From: Thermoprotei archaeon | Lineage (GTDB): Archaea > Thermoproteota > Thermoprotei_A > Sulfolobales > Acidilobaceae | DNA: 64,000 nt | Direction of reading: 5' to 3' | NCBI GenBank assembly: GCA_029335875.2 | Contig: JARJMZ020000028.1 | Coordinates: 1-64,000, forward strand | Part shown: in pieces, positions 1 through 8,232 of the stretch | Numbering within the stretch: position 1 is the stretch's first letter | How the letters are laid out: every line of letters begins with the position of its first letter | Translations under genes and position numbers: made by a program | The notes under the pieces: generated by a model | The model's input: the letters and a program-made list of their open reading frames with translations, nothing else | Database searches by the model: none | Told to the model about the DNA's origin: nothing

Positions 1-764
1 ACGGCTAGAGCAAGCCATTTACCATCGGAACACTGGAAAGCCTGGTAGGGGACTATTGAGGGGTGAGCGTGCCCCCACCTCCCAGGCTTCCTCCCGGTGA
101 GGAGGTATATCATAGCTATATAGCTCATAGCGAAAACAGCTGAGTCGTAGAGGGAAACTTCAATATAAGCCCCCCCGCCGCCCCTACCCCTCTCTAGTAG
201 AGCTGCTAGTATAGAGTTTGCAGCTATGAGGCCGGCTATCATATCGAAAAGCGCGAAAGCAGCCCTAATAGGGGGTCTCCCCTCCTCTCCTGTAGCAGTC
301 ATAAGGCCGCTCATAGCCTGAACTATGAGGTCATAGGCAGGCTTACGCTCATAGGGACTCCCAGACCCGAACCCCCTAATACTGCAGTATATTAGATCGC
401 CTTTCACCCTACTCAGGGTCTTATAGTCAACTCCAAGCTTCTCCGGAACTCCACTCCTGAAATTCTCTATAACCGCATCACTAACCCTAACAAGCCTATA
501 AACTATCTCCCTCCCCTCACTCTTCCTAAGGTCGACGACGACGCTCTTCTTATTACGGTTAATAGACAGGAAATAGGCACTCTCCCCATTAACTAGAGGA
601 GCCCAAAGCCTGGTCTCGTCACCCCCAGGAGCCTCAACCTTAACAATTTCAGCGCCAAGATCCCCGAGCACCATAGTTGCGAAAGGGCCTGCAAGGGAAC
701 GAGTAAGGTCGAGAATCCTAACACCCCTCAGAGGCTCGAGAACCACGCTAGAACCACCACTCAC
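1..764 (-). CDS. CoA-transferase family III (CaiB/BaiF), partial
   Basis: The open frame starts at GTG 764 and runs off the left edge, so about 254 N-terminal residues are visible. Family III enzymes move CoA between acyl-CoA and a free carboxylic acid in the cytoplasm. The N-terminus shows the Rossmann-type beginning LRGVRILDLTRSLAGPFA and then GDLGAEIVKVE. Further in is AYDLIVQAMSGLM, where the Asp is the position of the catalytic aspartate that forms the mixed anhydride in this family. GTG 746 is an alternative start. The gene is divergent from the TRAP transporter receptor gene, 66 bases away, which suggests that the transported acid could be the substrate (inference). The real substrate cannot be read from the sequence. 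Confidence 0.88.
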   Translation of the reverse strand, partial: MSGGSSVVLEPLRGVRILDLTRSLAGPFATMVLGDLGAEIVKVEAPGGDETRLWAPLVNGESAYFLSINRNKKSVVVDLRKSEGREIVYRLVRVSDAVIENFRSGVPEKLGVDYKTLSRVKGDLIYCSIRGFGSGSPYERKPAYDLIVQAMSGLMTATGEEGRPPIRAAFALFDMIAGLIAANSILAALLERGRGGGGAYIEVSLYDSAVFAMSYIAMIYLLTGRKPGRWGHAHPSIVPYQAFQCSDGKWLALA

Positions 765-778
765 AAATTTAACCTATA

Positions 779-826
779 AAATTTATAAACACCCTCTCAT
801 ATCTATTTCTTTGAATGCCGAGGTGG
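779..826 (+). promoter_or_regulatory. TATA box and ribosome binding site of the TRAP gene
   Basis: An AT-rich box (AAATTTATAAAC, 779-790) lies about 45 bases before ATG 831, and GAGGTGG (820-826) sits 4 bases before the ATG. This gene therefore has a short leader rather than a leaderless start. The box lies in the divergent spacer shared with the CoA-transferase gene. Confidence 0.5.
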
Positions 827-830
827 TCTT

Positions 831-1967
831 ATGGCATATTCAAGTAGAACGTTATGGTACCTGGTCGCCGCCGTAATAATTGTAGTAATTCTAGCAGCCG
901 TGTATCTTCTATTTTTAAGACCTGCTGTAGTACCCCCAACTACACCTACGCCAACTCCAACACCTACACCAACACCCACTCCCGGAGTCACTCCAATCCC
1001 CACACCTTCCCCAACACCTACACCCTCGCCAACACCAGCCAAATACAGTATTATCATAACTACTGGAGGTGTTGGGGGGGTTTACTTCTACTATGGGGGC
1101 ACGGTAGCCGGCATAATATCAAACTTTACAGACATAGAGGCTACGAGCATTCAGACAGCTGCTAGCATAGACAACCTTTTACTGATTAGGGATAAAACTG
1201 ATTTATCTAAAGGACTCATATACTGTGGTCTTGTACTACCAGACTCTGCATACCTAGCTTATACCGGGCAGCATGCGAAGTTCAAAGATAAGCCCGCCCC
1301 CATAACAATAATGTGGGCCATGTACCCTAACTTTTTACACATAGTTACAACTACTGACTCAGGCATAAAGAGCCTGCTAGATTTGAAGGGTAAGAGAGTC
1401 TCCACAGGCGCTCCGGGAAGTGGTACTGAAGTTGAGGCTTTCCTAGTCTTAGAGATTGTAGGGATAGATCCTGCGAGGGACTTCAAAAAGTGGGAGAGGC
1501 TTGGCGCTGCTGAGAGCGCTGCAGCTCTAAGAGATGGGACCATAGACGCCTACTTCTGGAGTGGCGGTCTACCTACGGGGTCCGTACTGGAGCTTGCTAA
1601 GACTTTAGCTGCTAAAGGCAAGCAGATATACTTAGTACCTATAAGCGAAACTGTAATTAAATCCTTTATGGCCCTCTACCCAGGCCTAGCCGCGCCAGGC
1701 GTAATACCTAAAGAAGTGTATGGAACACCTGAAGACACGTCAACTCTAACCTTCTGGAACATGTTCGTATGCCATAAAGATCTGCCTGTTGACGTAGCAT
1801 ATAAAATTACTAAGGCTGTCTTCGAGAATCTAGGCATACTCCACAAAGCTGTAGCACCCGCTAGAGACACGAAACCTGAGAATGCTTTAGTATTCTACGG
1901 TGGAGTAATACCGTATCACGAGGGCGCCTTAAAATACTTCGCCGAAATAGGTGTTCTTAAGAGGTAG
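831..1967 (+). CDS. TAXI-family TRAP transporter solute-binding protein
   Basis: Extracytoplasmic receptor of a sodium- or proton-driven TRAP carrier. Residues about 8-28 form one hydrophobic anchor or uncleaved signal segment. It is followed by a Thr-Pro-rich linker (about residues 35-68) that spaces the binding domain from the membrane, as in many archaeal binding proteins. The TAXI domain starts with ITTGGVGGVYFYYGG, the family hallmark, and continues with DLKGKRVSTGAPGSGTE. Length (378) fits TAXI proteins plus the linker. The permease gene follows within 20 bases. Family members carry dicarboxylates or amino acids, but no ligand can be assigned here. Confidence 0.92.
   Translation: MAYSSRTLWYLVAAVIIVVILAAVYLLFLRPAVVPPTTPTPTPTPTPTPTPGVTPIPTPSPTPTPSPTPAKYSIIITTGGVGGVYFYYGGTVAGIISNFTDIEATSIQTAASIDNLLLIRDKTDLSKGLIYCGLVLPDSAYLAYTGQHAKFKDKPAPITIMWAMYPNFLHIVTTTDSGIKSLLDLKGKRVSTGAPGSGTEVEAFLVLEIVGIDPARDFKKWERLGAAESAAALRDGTIDAYFWSGGLPTGSVLELAKTLAAKGKQIYLVPISETVIKSFMALYPGLAAPGVIPKEVYGTPEDTSTLTFWNMFVCHKDLPVDVAYKITKAVFENLGILHKAVAPARDTKPENALVFYGGVIPYHEGALKYFAEIGVLKR
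940..1038 (+). repeat. Degenerate hexamer tract encoding Thr-Pro linker
   Basis: The DNA is an imperfect tandem of units such as CCAACACCTACA, encoding alternating Thr-Pro with a few Ser, Gly and Val. It lies inside the TAXI receptor gene between the membrane segment and the binding domain. Such tracts can change length by slippage. Confidence 0.75.
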
Positions 1968-1983
1968 GTATGGCTGGTTCACC

Positions 1984-4098
1984 TTGAAGGTTGAAAGGCT
2001 AATTAGAGCTTTTTTCTATATTGTCGCTTTAGTGGGAGCTCTCTATCATCTCTACGTGATAGTACATCCATTTACCCCGCTCTCTTACATGTATAGGATC
2101 GGCGTTCTAGATCTAACACAGCTCCAGAGAGCTACGCACGTGTTCTTCATTCTCATGATAGGTTTCTTGCTCGCCTTTCTCGAACGCCGTGGTGTGAGCC
2201 TTGGCTTGAGGTGGCCTTTCGCCGTAATTCTAACGTTTCTCTCCTTCATACTCACATATCTAGTAGTTGCTCATCTCGTCGATAAAGGCTCTCTAGGCCT
2301 AGCTGCATATACTCTTGTCGTGTGGACTATAGCTATCTTAGCGCCAACTTTAAGCCCCCTGGTTAGAGCGCTTGACAAGCTTTCAAGGTATTTAAATATC
2401 GTCTTAGCCCTTCTTGTAATACCCCCATATGTTCATATGGTCTTAGAATATGAGGATTTAATAATGAGGGCTCCAACCCCGTTAACCCTAGATGTGGCCA
2501 TGGGCTGGACTATGACCCTACTTCTCTTCGGCGTAGTCCTTAGGCTTGTGGGTCCTGAGATGCCCGTTCTCGTTAATATTTTCATCCTATACGACATTTA
2601 TGGATACGTTTTACCTAGGCCCTGGTTCCACCCCGGCTTTGATATAGACTTTCTTGTAGGGAAGATATATGTCGAGACTGAGGCTGCCCTCTTCGGGATA
2701 ATAACTAACGTGTCTTTTAAATACATAATATACTTCGCTATTCTAGCTGGAATCTTAAGCTCCCTAGGCTTCAGCAACCTAATGGCTAAGGCCTTCTTCG
2801 CGCTAATGGGTAGGAGTTCGGCGAGCGTCGGGAGGGTAGCTACCGGGATGGGATTAGGCATGGGCATGATATCCGGGTCTGGGGCAGCGGATACAGCATT
2901 CATAGGGTCTACGTTGAAAGATATATTTAGAACTTCCGGGTATCCTAGCTTAATAGCTGCAGGGATATCAGCTAATGCCGGCACTCTCGCCCTAATAACG
3001 CCCCCAATTTTAGGGGCTGTAGCGTTCATCATGGTTGAAATCTTAGGTATACCATACACGTGGATTATAATAATGGCTATAACGCCTGCAATCCTCTATG
3101 CCGTGTCAATCCTAGTATATAATGAGCTCTATGCTAAGAGCTATAATCTGAAACCTGTAGGTGGGGGCTTGAGTGGAGGGTTTAAACTAAGGTATTTACT
3201 TCCCTTCACGATACCCCTCATAATACTTTCCTTAATATTCACAGGCTATACAGTTACTATGGCAGTAGTGACTGCGATATTCCTATCAGTACCGCTCGCT
3301 CTGCTCGGTTCAGATACGAGATGGCGGGTTAAGAGAGTTCATGAAGGCCTCGTTGAGGGTATGAAGCTAATAGCTTCTGTAGGAGCCTCTATAACAATAG
3401 CTAATGTTATAATGGCTATGGTTGTGGTTTCAGGGCTTCACCAGAAGTTCTCTCTAGCCCTCCTCAATATGCTTGGAGGTAGTTTGATCCTGGCCGTACT
3501 CTTCGCCTTTACTTTCTCCCTAATCCTTGGCATGGGAGTTCCCCCCACAGCGACATATGTTCTTGCTTCTCTTCTCACAGCCCCAGTCATAATTAAATTA
3601 GCTATGGCGGCCGGGATCCCGGAGCATGTTGCTACTCTAGCTACTCACATGTTCTTATTCTATACGGCTATGCTGGCTGATGTGACACCCCCAGTAGCTT
3701 TATCTGCTTTCGCCGCTGCCTCAGTGTTTAAGGAGGATCCTATTAAGGTTGGAGTTAAAGCTGCAACAGTAGCTTTACCTAAATATCTCTACGCTTTAAG
3801 CTTCATATGGTCTTATTGGGGGGCATCAATATTAATACTTCCAGTAGTCCTAGAGGAGGGTGTTATCAGAGGTCTAGCTCTAACAGCTTCCAGGGTCTTC
3901 CCGATATTAATAGGCACAATTTTCATTTCCATAGCCAACGTAGGCTACTTCACCTCTCAGAGGTTACCTCCAACCTTGAGAGTGCTCATGCTAATCTTCG
4001 GCATATTCCTAATACTGCCCCTAGTTTCGTTTAATATAATAGGCTTCGCTGGGGGGGCCATCACCCTATTATTGACGCGTAAAGGTCTTCTCCGGTAA
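1984..4098 (+). CDS. TRAP transporter fused permease (DctQM type)
   Basis: Polytopic membrane protein of about 704 residues that joins the small (4TM) and large (12TM) TRAP subunits in one chain, the usual arrangement for TAXI systems. It contains the large-subunit signatures GRSSASVGRVATGMGLGMGMISGSGAADTAF-type (near residues 275-305, key GSGAAD), ITPPILGA and LGMGVPPTATYVL, and a second TPPVALSAFA. TTG 1984 is preferred because it avoids overlap with the receptor gene and gives a normal N-terminus. GTG 1951 is possible but has no ribosome binding site. It is co-transcribed with the receptor gene just upstream. Its last 30 bases before the stop lie opposite the end of the convergent unknown gene. 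Confidence 0.9.
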   Translation: MKVERLIRAFFYIVALVGALYHLYVIVHPFTPLSYMYRIGVLDLTQLQRATHVFFILMIGFLLAFLERRGVSLGLRWPFAVILTFLSFILTYLVVAHLVDKGSLGLAAYTLVVWTIAILAPTLSPLVRALDKLSRYLNIVLALLVIPPYVHMVLEYEDLIMRAPTPLTLDVAMGWTMTLLLFGVVLRLVGPEMPVLVNIFILYDIYGYVLPRPWFHPGFDIDFLVGKIYVETEAALFGIITNVSFKYIIYFAILAGILSSLGFSNLMAKAFFALMGRSSASVGRVATGMGLGMGMISGSGAADTAFIGSTLKDIFRTSGYPSLIAAGISANAGTLALITPPILGAVAFIMVEILGIPYTWIIIMAITPAILYAVSILVYNELYAKSYNLKPVGGGLSGGFKLRYLLPFTIPLIILSLIFTGYTVTMAVVTAIFLSVPLALLGSDTRWRVKRVHEGLVEGMKLIASVGASITIANVIMAMVVVSGLHQKFSLALLNMLGGSLILAVLFAFTFSLILGMGVPPTATYVLASLLTAPVIIKLAMAAGIPEHVATLATHMFLFYTAMLADVTPPVALSAFAAASVFKEDPIKVGVKAATVALPKYLYALSFIWSYWGASILILPVVLEEGVIRGLALTASRVFPILIGTIFISIANVGYFTSQRLPPTLRVLMLIFGIFLILPLVSFNIIGFAGGAITLLLTRKGLLR

Positions 4099-4560
4099 TT
4101 TTAAGATACTGTGCACTTCTATTTTTACACAAGCATCTCTCAGCTTAAGTTCCCTACCGTCTACGGTGATCTCGAACTTCTGAGTACTACAGAAGAACAA
4201 GCTTTCAGCTCTATACTTCCTCACAGCCTCCGAAACGTTTAGCACGCCCATAGAGTAATACTCAACTATAGCTTCATTAGCCTCTATGGCATATCCCTTA
4301 ATTTCCCCACGTGCTATTTTAAAGTGTAAAGTTACAGGAGTGCCTGTAATAGAGCTGTTGAAGTTCAATTTAAGGTCCCCCTCACTCAGTATTAAGTACC
4401 TTATTTTTAGCCCCCCCTCCACGTAGACAGCCACTATGGTTACATTTAATAGTGTTATAAGGGTTATCAAAATTACAGCTAGGATTATTGACAGAGAAAA
4501 TACTACGGCAACATGTTTAAGTTTCCCCTTAGCAACATTCATGCGAACCCCCTTAAACAT
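4069..4560 (-). CDS. Unknown protein with one N-terminal membrane anchor
   Basis: I do not recognise the family. One hydrophobic segment near the N-terminus (about residues 20-42) is followed by a mostly beta domain of about 120 residues. Cysteines in FFCSTQ and RDACVKI could pair outside the cell. ATG 4560 has GGAGGTG four bases upstream and overlaps the stop of the upstream gene. GTG 4572 is the longer alternative. It forms a two-gene unit with the membrane protein before it, so the two products probably act together at the membrane. The position next to a TRAP transporter recalls the DUF1850 partner of bacterial TAXI systems, but the strand is opposite and I see no DUF1850 motif. Confidence 0.6.
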   Translation of the reverse strand: MFKGVRMNVAKGKLKHVAVVFSLSIILAVILITLITLLNVTIVAVYVEGGLKIRYLILSEGDLKLNFNSSITGTPVTLHFKIARGEIKGYAIEANEAIVEYYSMGVLNVSEAVRKYRAESLFFCSTQKFEITVDGRELKLRDACVKIEVHSILKLPEKTFTRQ

Positions 4561-5011
4561 ACGCACCTCCACTCCTCCTACTCTCCCACCTGCCCCCTAT
4601 CCTGCTCAATAATAGATATATCGATGCGAAAAGTATAACTGCTACCGCTAGCCTCCACCACACCACACCTTCTTCAGTCTTAATGGGCAGCAAGCTCACC
4701 CCTACAGCTTCTTGGAATGCGCTATTAGCTAACCAGAGTGTTATAACTGTGAGTACAGACGCCAGCACTATGTTAGCTAGGAAGAGCGCTATGACCGCTA
4801 TAGACGCCGGTATTAACATTGCCGCCATGAGTAGAGGTGTTGACAGTATAGCTAAAACTATTATAAGAGAGACGCTGAGGAGCACGAGAATAAGGAATAG
4901 TGGGAGGCTAATCACACTCATTATCAAGAGGAACACTAGAACAGGGAAGACAACTAAGATCCCCACAAGAGCTAGAGCAACTATTAAAGCTATCCTCCCA
5001 GCCAATCTCAA
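4553..5011 (-). CDS. Unknown small polytopic membrane protein
   Basis: About 152 residues and strongly hydrophobic: I count four likely membrane spans (about residues 7-32, 38-62, 66-92 and 122-142). The start is TTG 5011 behind GGCGGGGT. No family motif is visible. The first gene of a pair, it overlaps the next one by 8 bases. Base composition is like the neighbours. Confidence 0.55.
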   Translation of the reverse strand: MRLAGRIALIVALALVGILVVFPVLVFLLIMSVISLPLFLILVLLSVSLIIVLAILSTPLLMAAMLIPASIAVIALFLANIVLASVLTVITLWLANSAFQEAVGVSLLPIKTEEGVVWWRLAVAVILFASIYLLLSRIGGRWESRRSGGAYV

Positions 5012-5420
5012 GACCCCGCCACGTGTTAGTCAGGGTTCTTAAAATATTTATTAAATCTCCTAAATCTTGGAGAATAAAGAAGACCCTACTCATGAAAAAA
5101 CTACAGCGATCTCTCGCCACAGGAATCAGCTATACTTTTAATCCTATTAATGGGAAAAGCTATTTTAACACCCTCCTAGCCCTGTCATCGCTCAAACTTA
5201 GTACTCAATTATAGTCAATGTTGGGAGCTTTTTGCTGATGTTTCCAAGAAAGGTTTACAAAGCTTTGTGAACTCAATCGGAGAATGAGCTCGACTATTCT
5301 ACTTTTTAGAGGCGTGGTAACATGTTTCAATTTACTCCCTAAAGCTTTAAGAGGTTATGGGAGAATGCTCCAAGCCCCCTGAGGCTAGCCTTAAATGGGA
5401 GCTCCAAGCGTTAGGGTTCT

Positions 5421-5445
5421 GAGCTACGTAGTAGTTACGTAGCTC
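5421..5445. repeat. Perfect 10-bp inverted repeat with 5-base loop
   Basis: GAGCTACGTA, loop GTAGT, then TACGTAGCTC. It is not next to a gene end on either strand, so an ordinary terminator role is unlikely. It could be a regulator binding site, an RNA hairpin or the end of a vanished mobile element. Confidence 0.8.
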
Positions 5446-5591
5446 TTGGGATTCATCATTCTTAAGCTCCTCTCGGGTTCATTGGAGCTATCATCAGCCT
5501 TCTCCCCTGTTAGGGTAAACCCACTCCACCCCCTCATGGGGGCGGAGAAAGACCCTCCATCTAAAGTCCACCAATACTTACAAGATTAACA

Positions 5592-5780
5592 CATATTTAA
5601 ATCTTTCTATCTTGGAACTGTTGTCCAGGCTCAACGGCCACCTATGAGTCCATAGGGGTCCCACTATCTCTACGGGTGGGGCGGGAAGTCCCCGGATAAA
5701 ACAAAAAAGACTCTGAGACAAAGGGATCGCGGCTGACTGGATATAGCAGATTCTTAAGCTTTAGCGGTTCCCTAAGTCAT
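5592..5780 (+). ncRNA. Possible structured RNA or leader before nop5
   Basis: A TATA-like box (CATATTTAAAT, 5592-5602) would start a transcript near 5628, about 160 bases before nop5. The stretch then contains complementary arms: CCTATG/CATAGG around AGTC (5641-5656), CCCAC/GTGGG, and GGGG/CCCC around CGGGAAGT. I looked for C/D, H/ACA, RNase P and SRP signatures and found none convincing. A separate TATA-like stretch near 5750-5765 would serve nop5 itself as a leaderless gene. Confidence 0.25.
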
Positions 5781-5787
5781 TAGTGGT

Positions 5788-7020
5788 GTGCGGGGCTTGA
5801 AGGTGTATATTGCTGTAGCGCCTTTCGGCGTTATTGCTATGGATGAGGGGGGTAATGTTGTGGACTACGAGTTTTTCCCTAAGAGTGTTGATGATGCTGT
5901 TGAGGAAGCTCTGGCTGTGGAGATGGGTGAGGTTTCGGAGGCTTTTATGAGGCTTGCTGAGAGGCTTAAGGGTAGAGTTTCCAGTGTTGTAGTTGAGGAT
6001 GATGATTTAGCTAGGAGCCTTTCTAAGTTAGGCTTCGAAACTTCTGTGTCCTACAGCGACCCTGTTTTCCGCTCTCTTAGGGCTAGACTCTCGGACCTTG
6101 CCGTGAGCCTGGGCTTCGCTCCTAGTAGGGATGATTTGCTTAGTTGGATGTATGATGTTGAAGTTGAATATACTAGGAGGAAGCTTAGGGGGGCTGCAGC
6201 TAAAAGGGATCAGCTCGCTATCCAGGCTATAAGGGCTATTGACGACATAGATAAGACTATAAACCTATTCGCTACAAGGGTGAGGGAGTGGTATGCTGTA
6301 CACTTCCCGGAGCTTGACGAGCTCGTGAGGGAGCACGAGGAGTTCTTGAGGATAGCTGCTGACCTAGGCCACAGGGATAATATTAGCGTTGAAGCCCTCC
6401 TAAAACTAGGCTTCAGCGAGGGGAAGGCGAGCAAGATAGCTGAGGCGGCCTCGGCAAGCATAGGGGCCGACTTGTCGGAGTCTGACGCGGAAGCTCTTAG
6501 AACCCTGGCTGGCATAGTGTTGGAGCTCTACGAGTTGAGGAGCACCCTCACAACTTACATAGATGATGTTATGAAGGAGGTCGCCCCCAACATAACCGCC
6601 CTCGTAGGCCCCCTCCTGGGAGCCAGGCTTCTAAGCCTTGCGGGGAGCCTTGAGAAGATGGCTAAACTGCCTGCGAGCACAATACAAGTTCTAGGCGCTG
6701 AGAAGGCCCTCTTCAGGGCTTTGAGGACTGGGGGCAGGCCCCCAAAACACGGGGTCATATTCCAGTACACGGAGATACATAAGAGCCCCAAATGGCAGAG
6801 GGGTAAGATAGCTAGGGCTCTAGCAGCGAAACTATCCATGGCGGCTAAGATAGACGCTTTCACAGGCAGATACATGGGAGATAAGCTCAACGAAGACCTT
6901 AAGGCTAGGATAGAGGAGATTAAGAAAGTCTACGCTAAACCCCCAGTTAAAGAGGCTAAACCTAAGCCCCCAACCCCGGCTAGGAGGGAGTTTAGGAGGG
7001 GTAGGAGGCCTAGGAGGTGA
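5788..7020 (+). CDS. nop5: C/D box RNP core protein Nop5 (Nop56/58 family)
   Basis: Scaffold of the archaeal C/D box sRNP that positions fibrillarin and L7Ae on guide RNA for 2'-O-methylation of rRNA and tRNA. The order of domains is typical: an N-terminal fibrillarin-binding domain, a central coiled coil with REWYAVHFPEL, and a C-terminal Nop domain containing GPLLGARLLSLAGSLEKMA and GVIFQYTEIHKSPKWQRGK. A basic tail rich in Arg and Lys ends the protein. The length of 410 is normal. GTG 5788 fits a leaderless start 25-30 bases after an AT-rich box; TTG 5797 is the alternative. Fibrillarin follows directly, as in most archaea. Confidence 0.96.
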   Translation: MRGLKVYIAVAPFGVIAMDEGGNVVDYEFFPKSVDDAVEEALAVEMGEVSEAFMRLAERLKGRVSSVVVEDDDLARSLSKLGFETSVSYSDPVFRSLRARLSDLAVSLGFAPSRDDLLSWMYDVEVEYTRRKLRGAAAKRDQLAIQAIRAIDDIDKTINLFATRVREWYAVHFPELDELVREHEEFLRIAADLGHRDNISVEALLKLGFSEGKASKIAEAASASIGADLSESDAEALRTLAGIVLELYELRSTLTTYIDDVMKEVAPNITALVGPLLGARLLSLAGSLEKMAKLPASTIQVLGAEKALFRALRTGGRPPKHGVIFQYTEIHKSPKWQRGKIARALAAKLSMAAKIDAFTGRYMGDKLNEDLKARIEEIKKVYAKPPVKEAKPKPPTPARREFRRGRRPRR

Positions 7021-7025
7021 TTAGA

Positions 7026-7733
7026 GTGTCCGAGGTTGTGAAAGTGGAGGAGCACGGAGAGTGGAAGGACGTGTACGTTGTCGAGCTTGAAGACGGCAGC
7101 CTAAGGATAGCAACCAGGAATATGGTTCCAGGCCGGAGAGTTTACGGGGAGAGGCTCTTCAAGTTTGAAGGTGTAGAGTATAGGGAGTGGAATCCCTACA
7201 GGAGCAAGCTGGGGGGAGCCCTCCTCAAAGGCCTAGTGGAGCTCCCAGTAAGGGAGAATGACAGGATACTATATTTAGGCATTGGAAGCGGGACTACGGC
7301 AAGCCACATTAGCGACATAGTGGGCCCCAAAGGCTCCATATACGGTGTCGAGATAGCCCCCAGAGTTATGAGGGATTTACTTACGGTTGTAAGGGATAGG
7401 AGGAACATATACCCTATACTTGGGGATGCAAGGTTCCCAGAGAAGTACAGGCACCTCGTGGAAGCCGTTAATGGAATGTACGTTGACGTGGCGCAGCCGG
7501 AGCAGGCTGCAATAGTTGTTAGGAACGCCTCGCTATTCCTGGACCGAGGGGGCTACTTGCTACTAGCTGTAAAAGCTAGGAGCATAGATGTGACCCTCGA
7601 ACCAAGCGAGGTGTATAGGAGGGAAATTGAAACTCTAAAAGCCGGGGGCTTCACCATAATGGATGTGGTGCACCTAGACCCCTTCGATAGAGACCATGCA
7701 ATGATATACGCGAGGTACGAGAAAGGGCTTTGA
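7026..7733 (+). CDS. flpA: Fibrillarin-like 2'-O-methyltransferase
   Basis: SAM-dependent enzyme of the C/D box sRNP. The N-terminus (SEVVKVEEHGEW, then GRRVYGERLF) matches the family. Motif I is LYLGIGSGTTASH, followed by YGVEIAPRVMRDL and DARFPEKY. GTG 7026 is chosen because GGAGGTGAT ends about six bases upstream and the protein then begins MSEVVKV as in relatives; GTG 7017 is the longer option and overlaps the nop5 stop. It lies in one operon with nop5 and the DUF61 gene. Confidence 0.96.
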   Translation: MSEVVKVEEHGEWKDVYVVELEDGSLRIATRNMVPGRRVYGERLFKFEGVEYREWNPYRSKLGGALLKGLVELPVRENDRILYLGIGSGTTASHISDIVGPKGSIYGVEIAPRVMRDLLTVVRDRRNIYPILGDARFPEKYRHLVEAVNGMYVDVAQPEQAAIVVRNASLFLDRGGYLLLAVKARSIDVTLEPSEVYRREIETLKAGGFTIMDVVHLDPFDRDHAMIYARYEKGL

Positions 7734-8152
7734 GCGAGAAGATAAGGGAGGCTGTAGAAAAGAAGTACAGGGAAGATAGTAGGAGGCTAGCGCTATACTG
7801 GCCAGCGGAGACTATAACACTATTAGAGGCGGCGCGGGGCAGGAAAGAAGTAAGGCTACACTCAGGGGACGCCCACGTTTTCGACGAGGAAGAAGTATCC
7901 AGGCTCTTAAACCTAGTCCCCCTATACTACTGGGAACTAATGAGACTGCCCATAATGCTAAGATACAGGAGGAGAGAGGATGGGATCTCAGAGTATGTTG
8001 TTGAAGGAGGGGTATGGCAGAGAAGGCTCGTAGAACTAATTACTAAGGGAGACGTAACCTCCGAAGGGGCTGAAAGCCTCAACGTCTACGAGTTCGCCTC
8101 GCTTATAAAATCATTTAAATCCCTGGTATTTGTAACACTAGCCGTAGAGTAG
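7730..8152 (+). CDS. DUF61 / UPF0216 family protein
   Basis: About 140 residues, with the DUF61 features GDAHVFDEEEVSRLL and LPIMLRYRR (the LPI motif) and a central charged strand. The function of the family is unknown. TTG 7730 overlaps the fibrillarin stop, so it is translationally coupled to the C/D RNP genes. A link to RNA modification is only an inference from this position. Confidence 0.75.
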   Translation: MSEKIREAVEKKYREDSRRLALYWPAETITLLEAARGRKEVRLHSGDAHVFDEEEVSRLLNLVPLYYWELMRLPIMLRYRRREDGISEYVVEGGVWQRRLVELITKGDVTSEGAESLNVYEFASLIKSFKSLVFVTLAVE

Positions 8153-8232
8153 CTTCTAGTTAAGCCCCCGCTCCAGCAGGGTTTCCACGCCCTTTATAGG
8201 TGCCTCTAGCTTACGCTAGTTTGGGGGCTTCA

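Larger units (their letters stand above)
5012..5787. other. Long divergent intergenic region
   Basis: This 776-base region lies between two divergent genes. It has stop codons in all frames over most of its length, and I see no tRNA. It holds a perfect 10-bp inverted repeat (5421-5445), a TATA-like box near 5592-5602 and a GC-rich stretch with short complementary arms (5630-5700), each listed separately. A short frame around 5226-5283 could be gene remnant, but it is too short to assign. Confidence 0.6.

Noticed and set aside
5640-5700. Possible RNase P RNA fragment (GGGAAGTCCCC)
   Set aside because: It looks a little like the conserved CR-I stretch, but the partner CR-V sequence and the paired P4 arms could not be found, and spacing does not fit.
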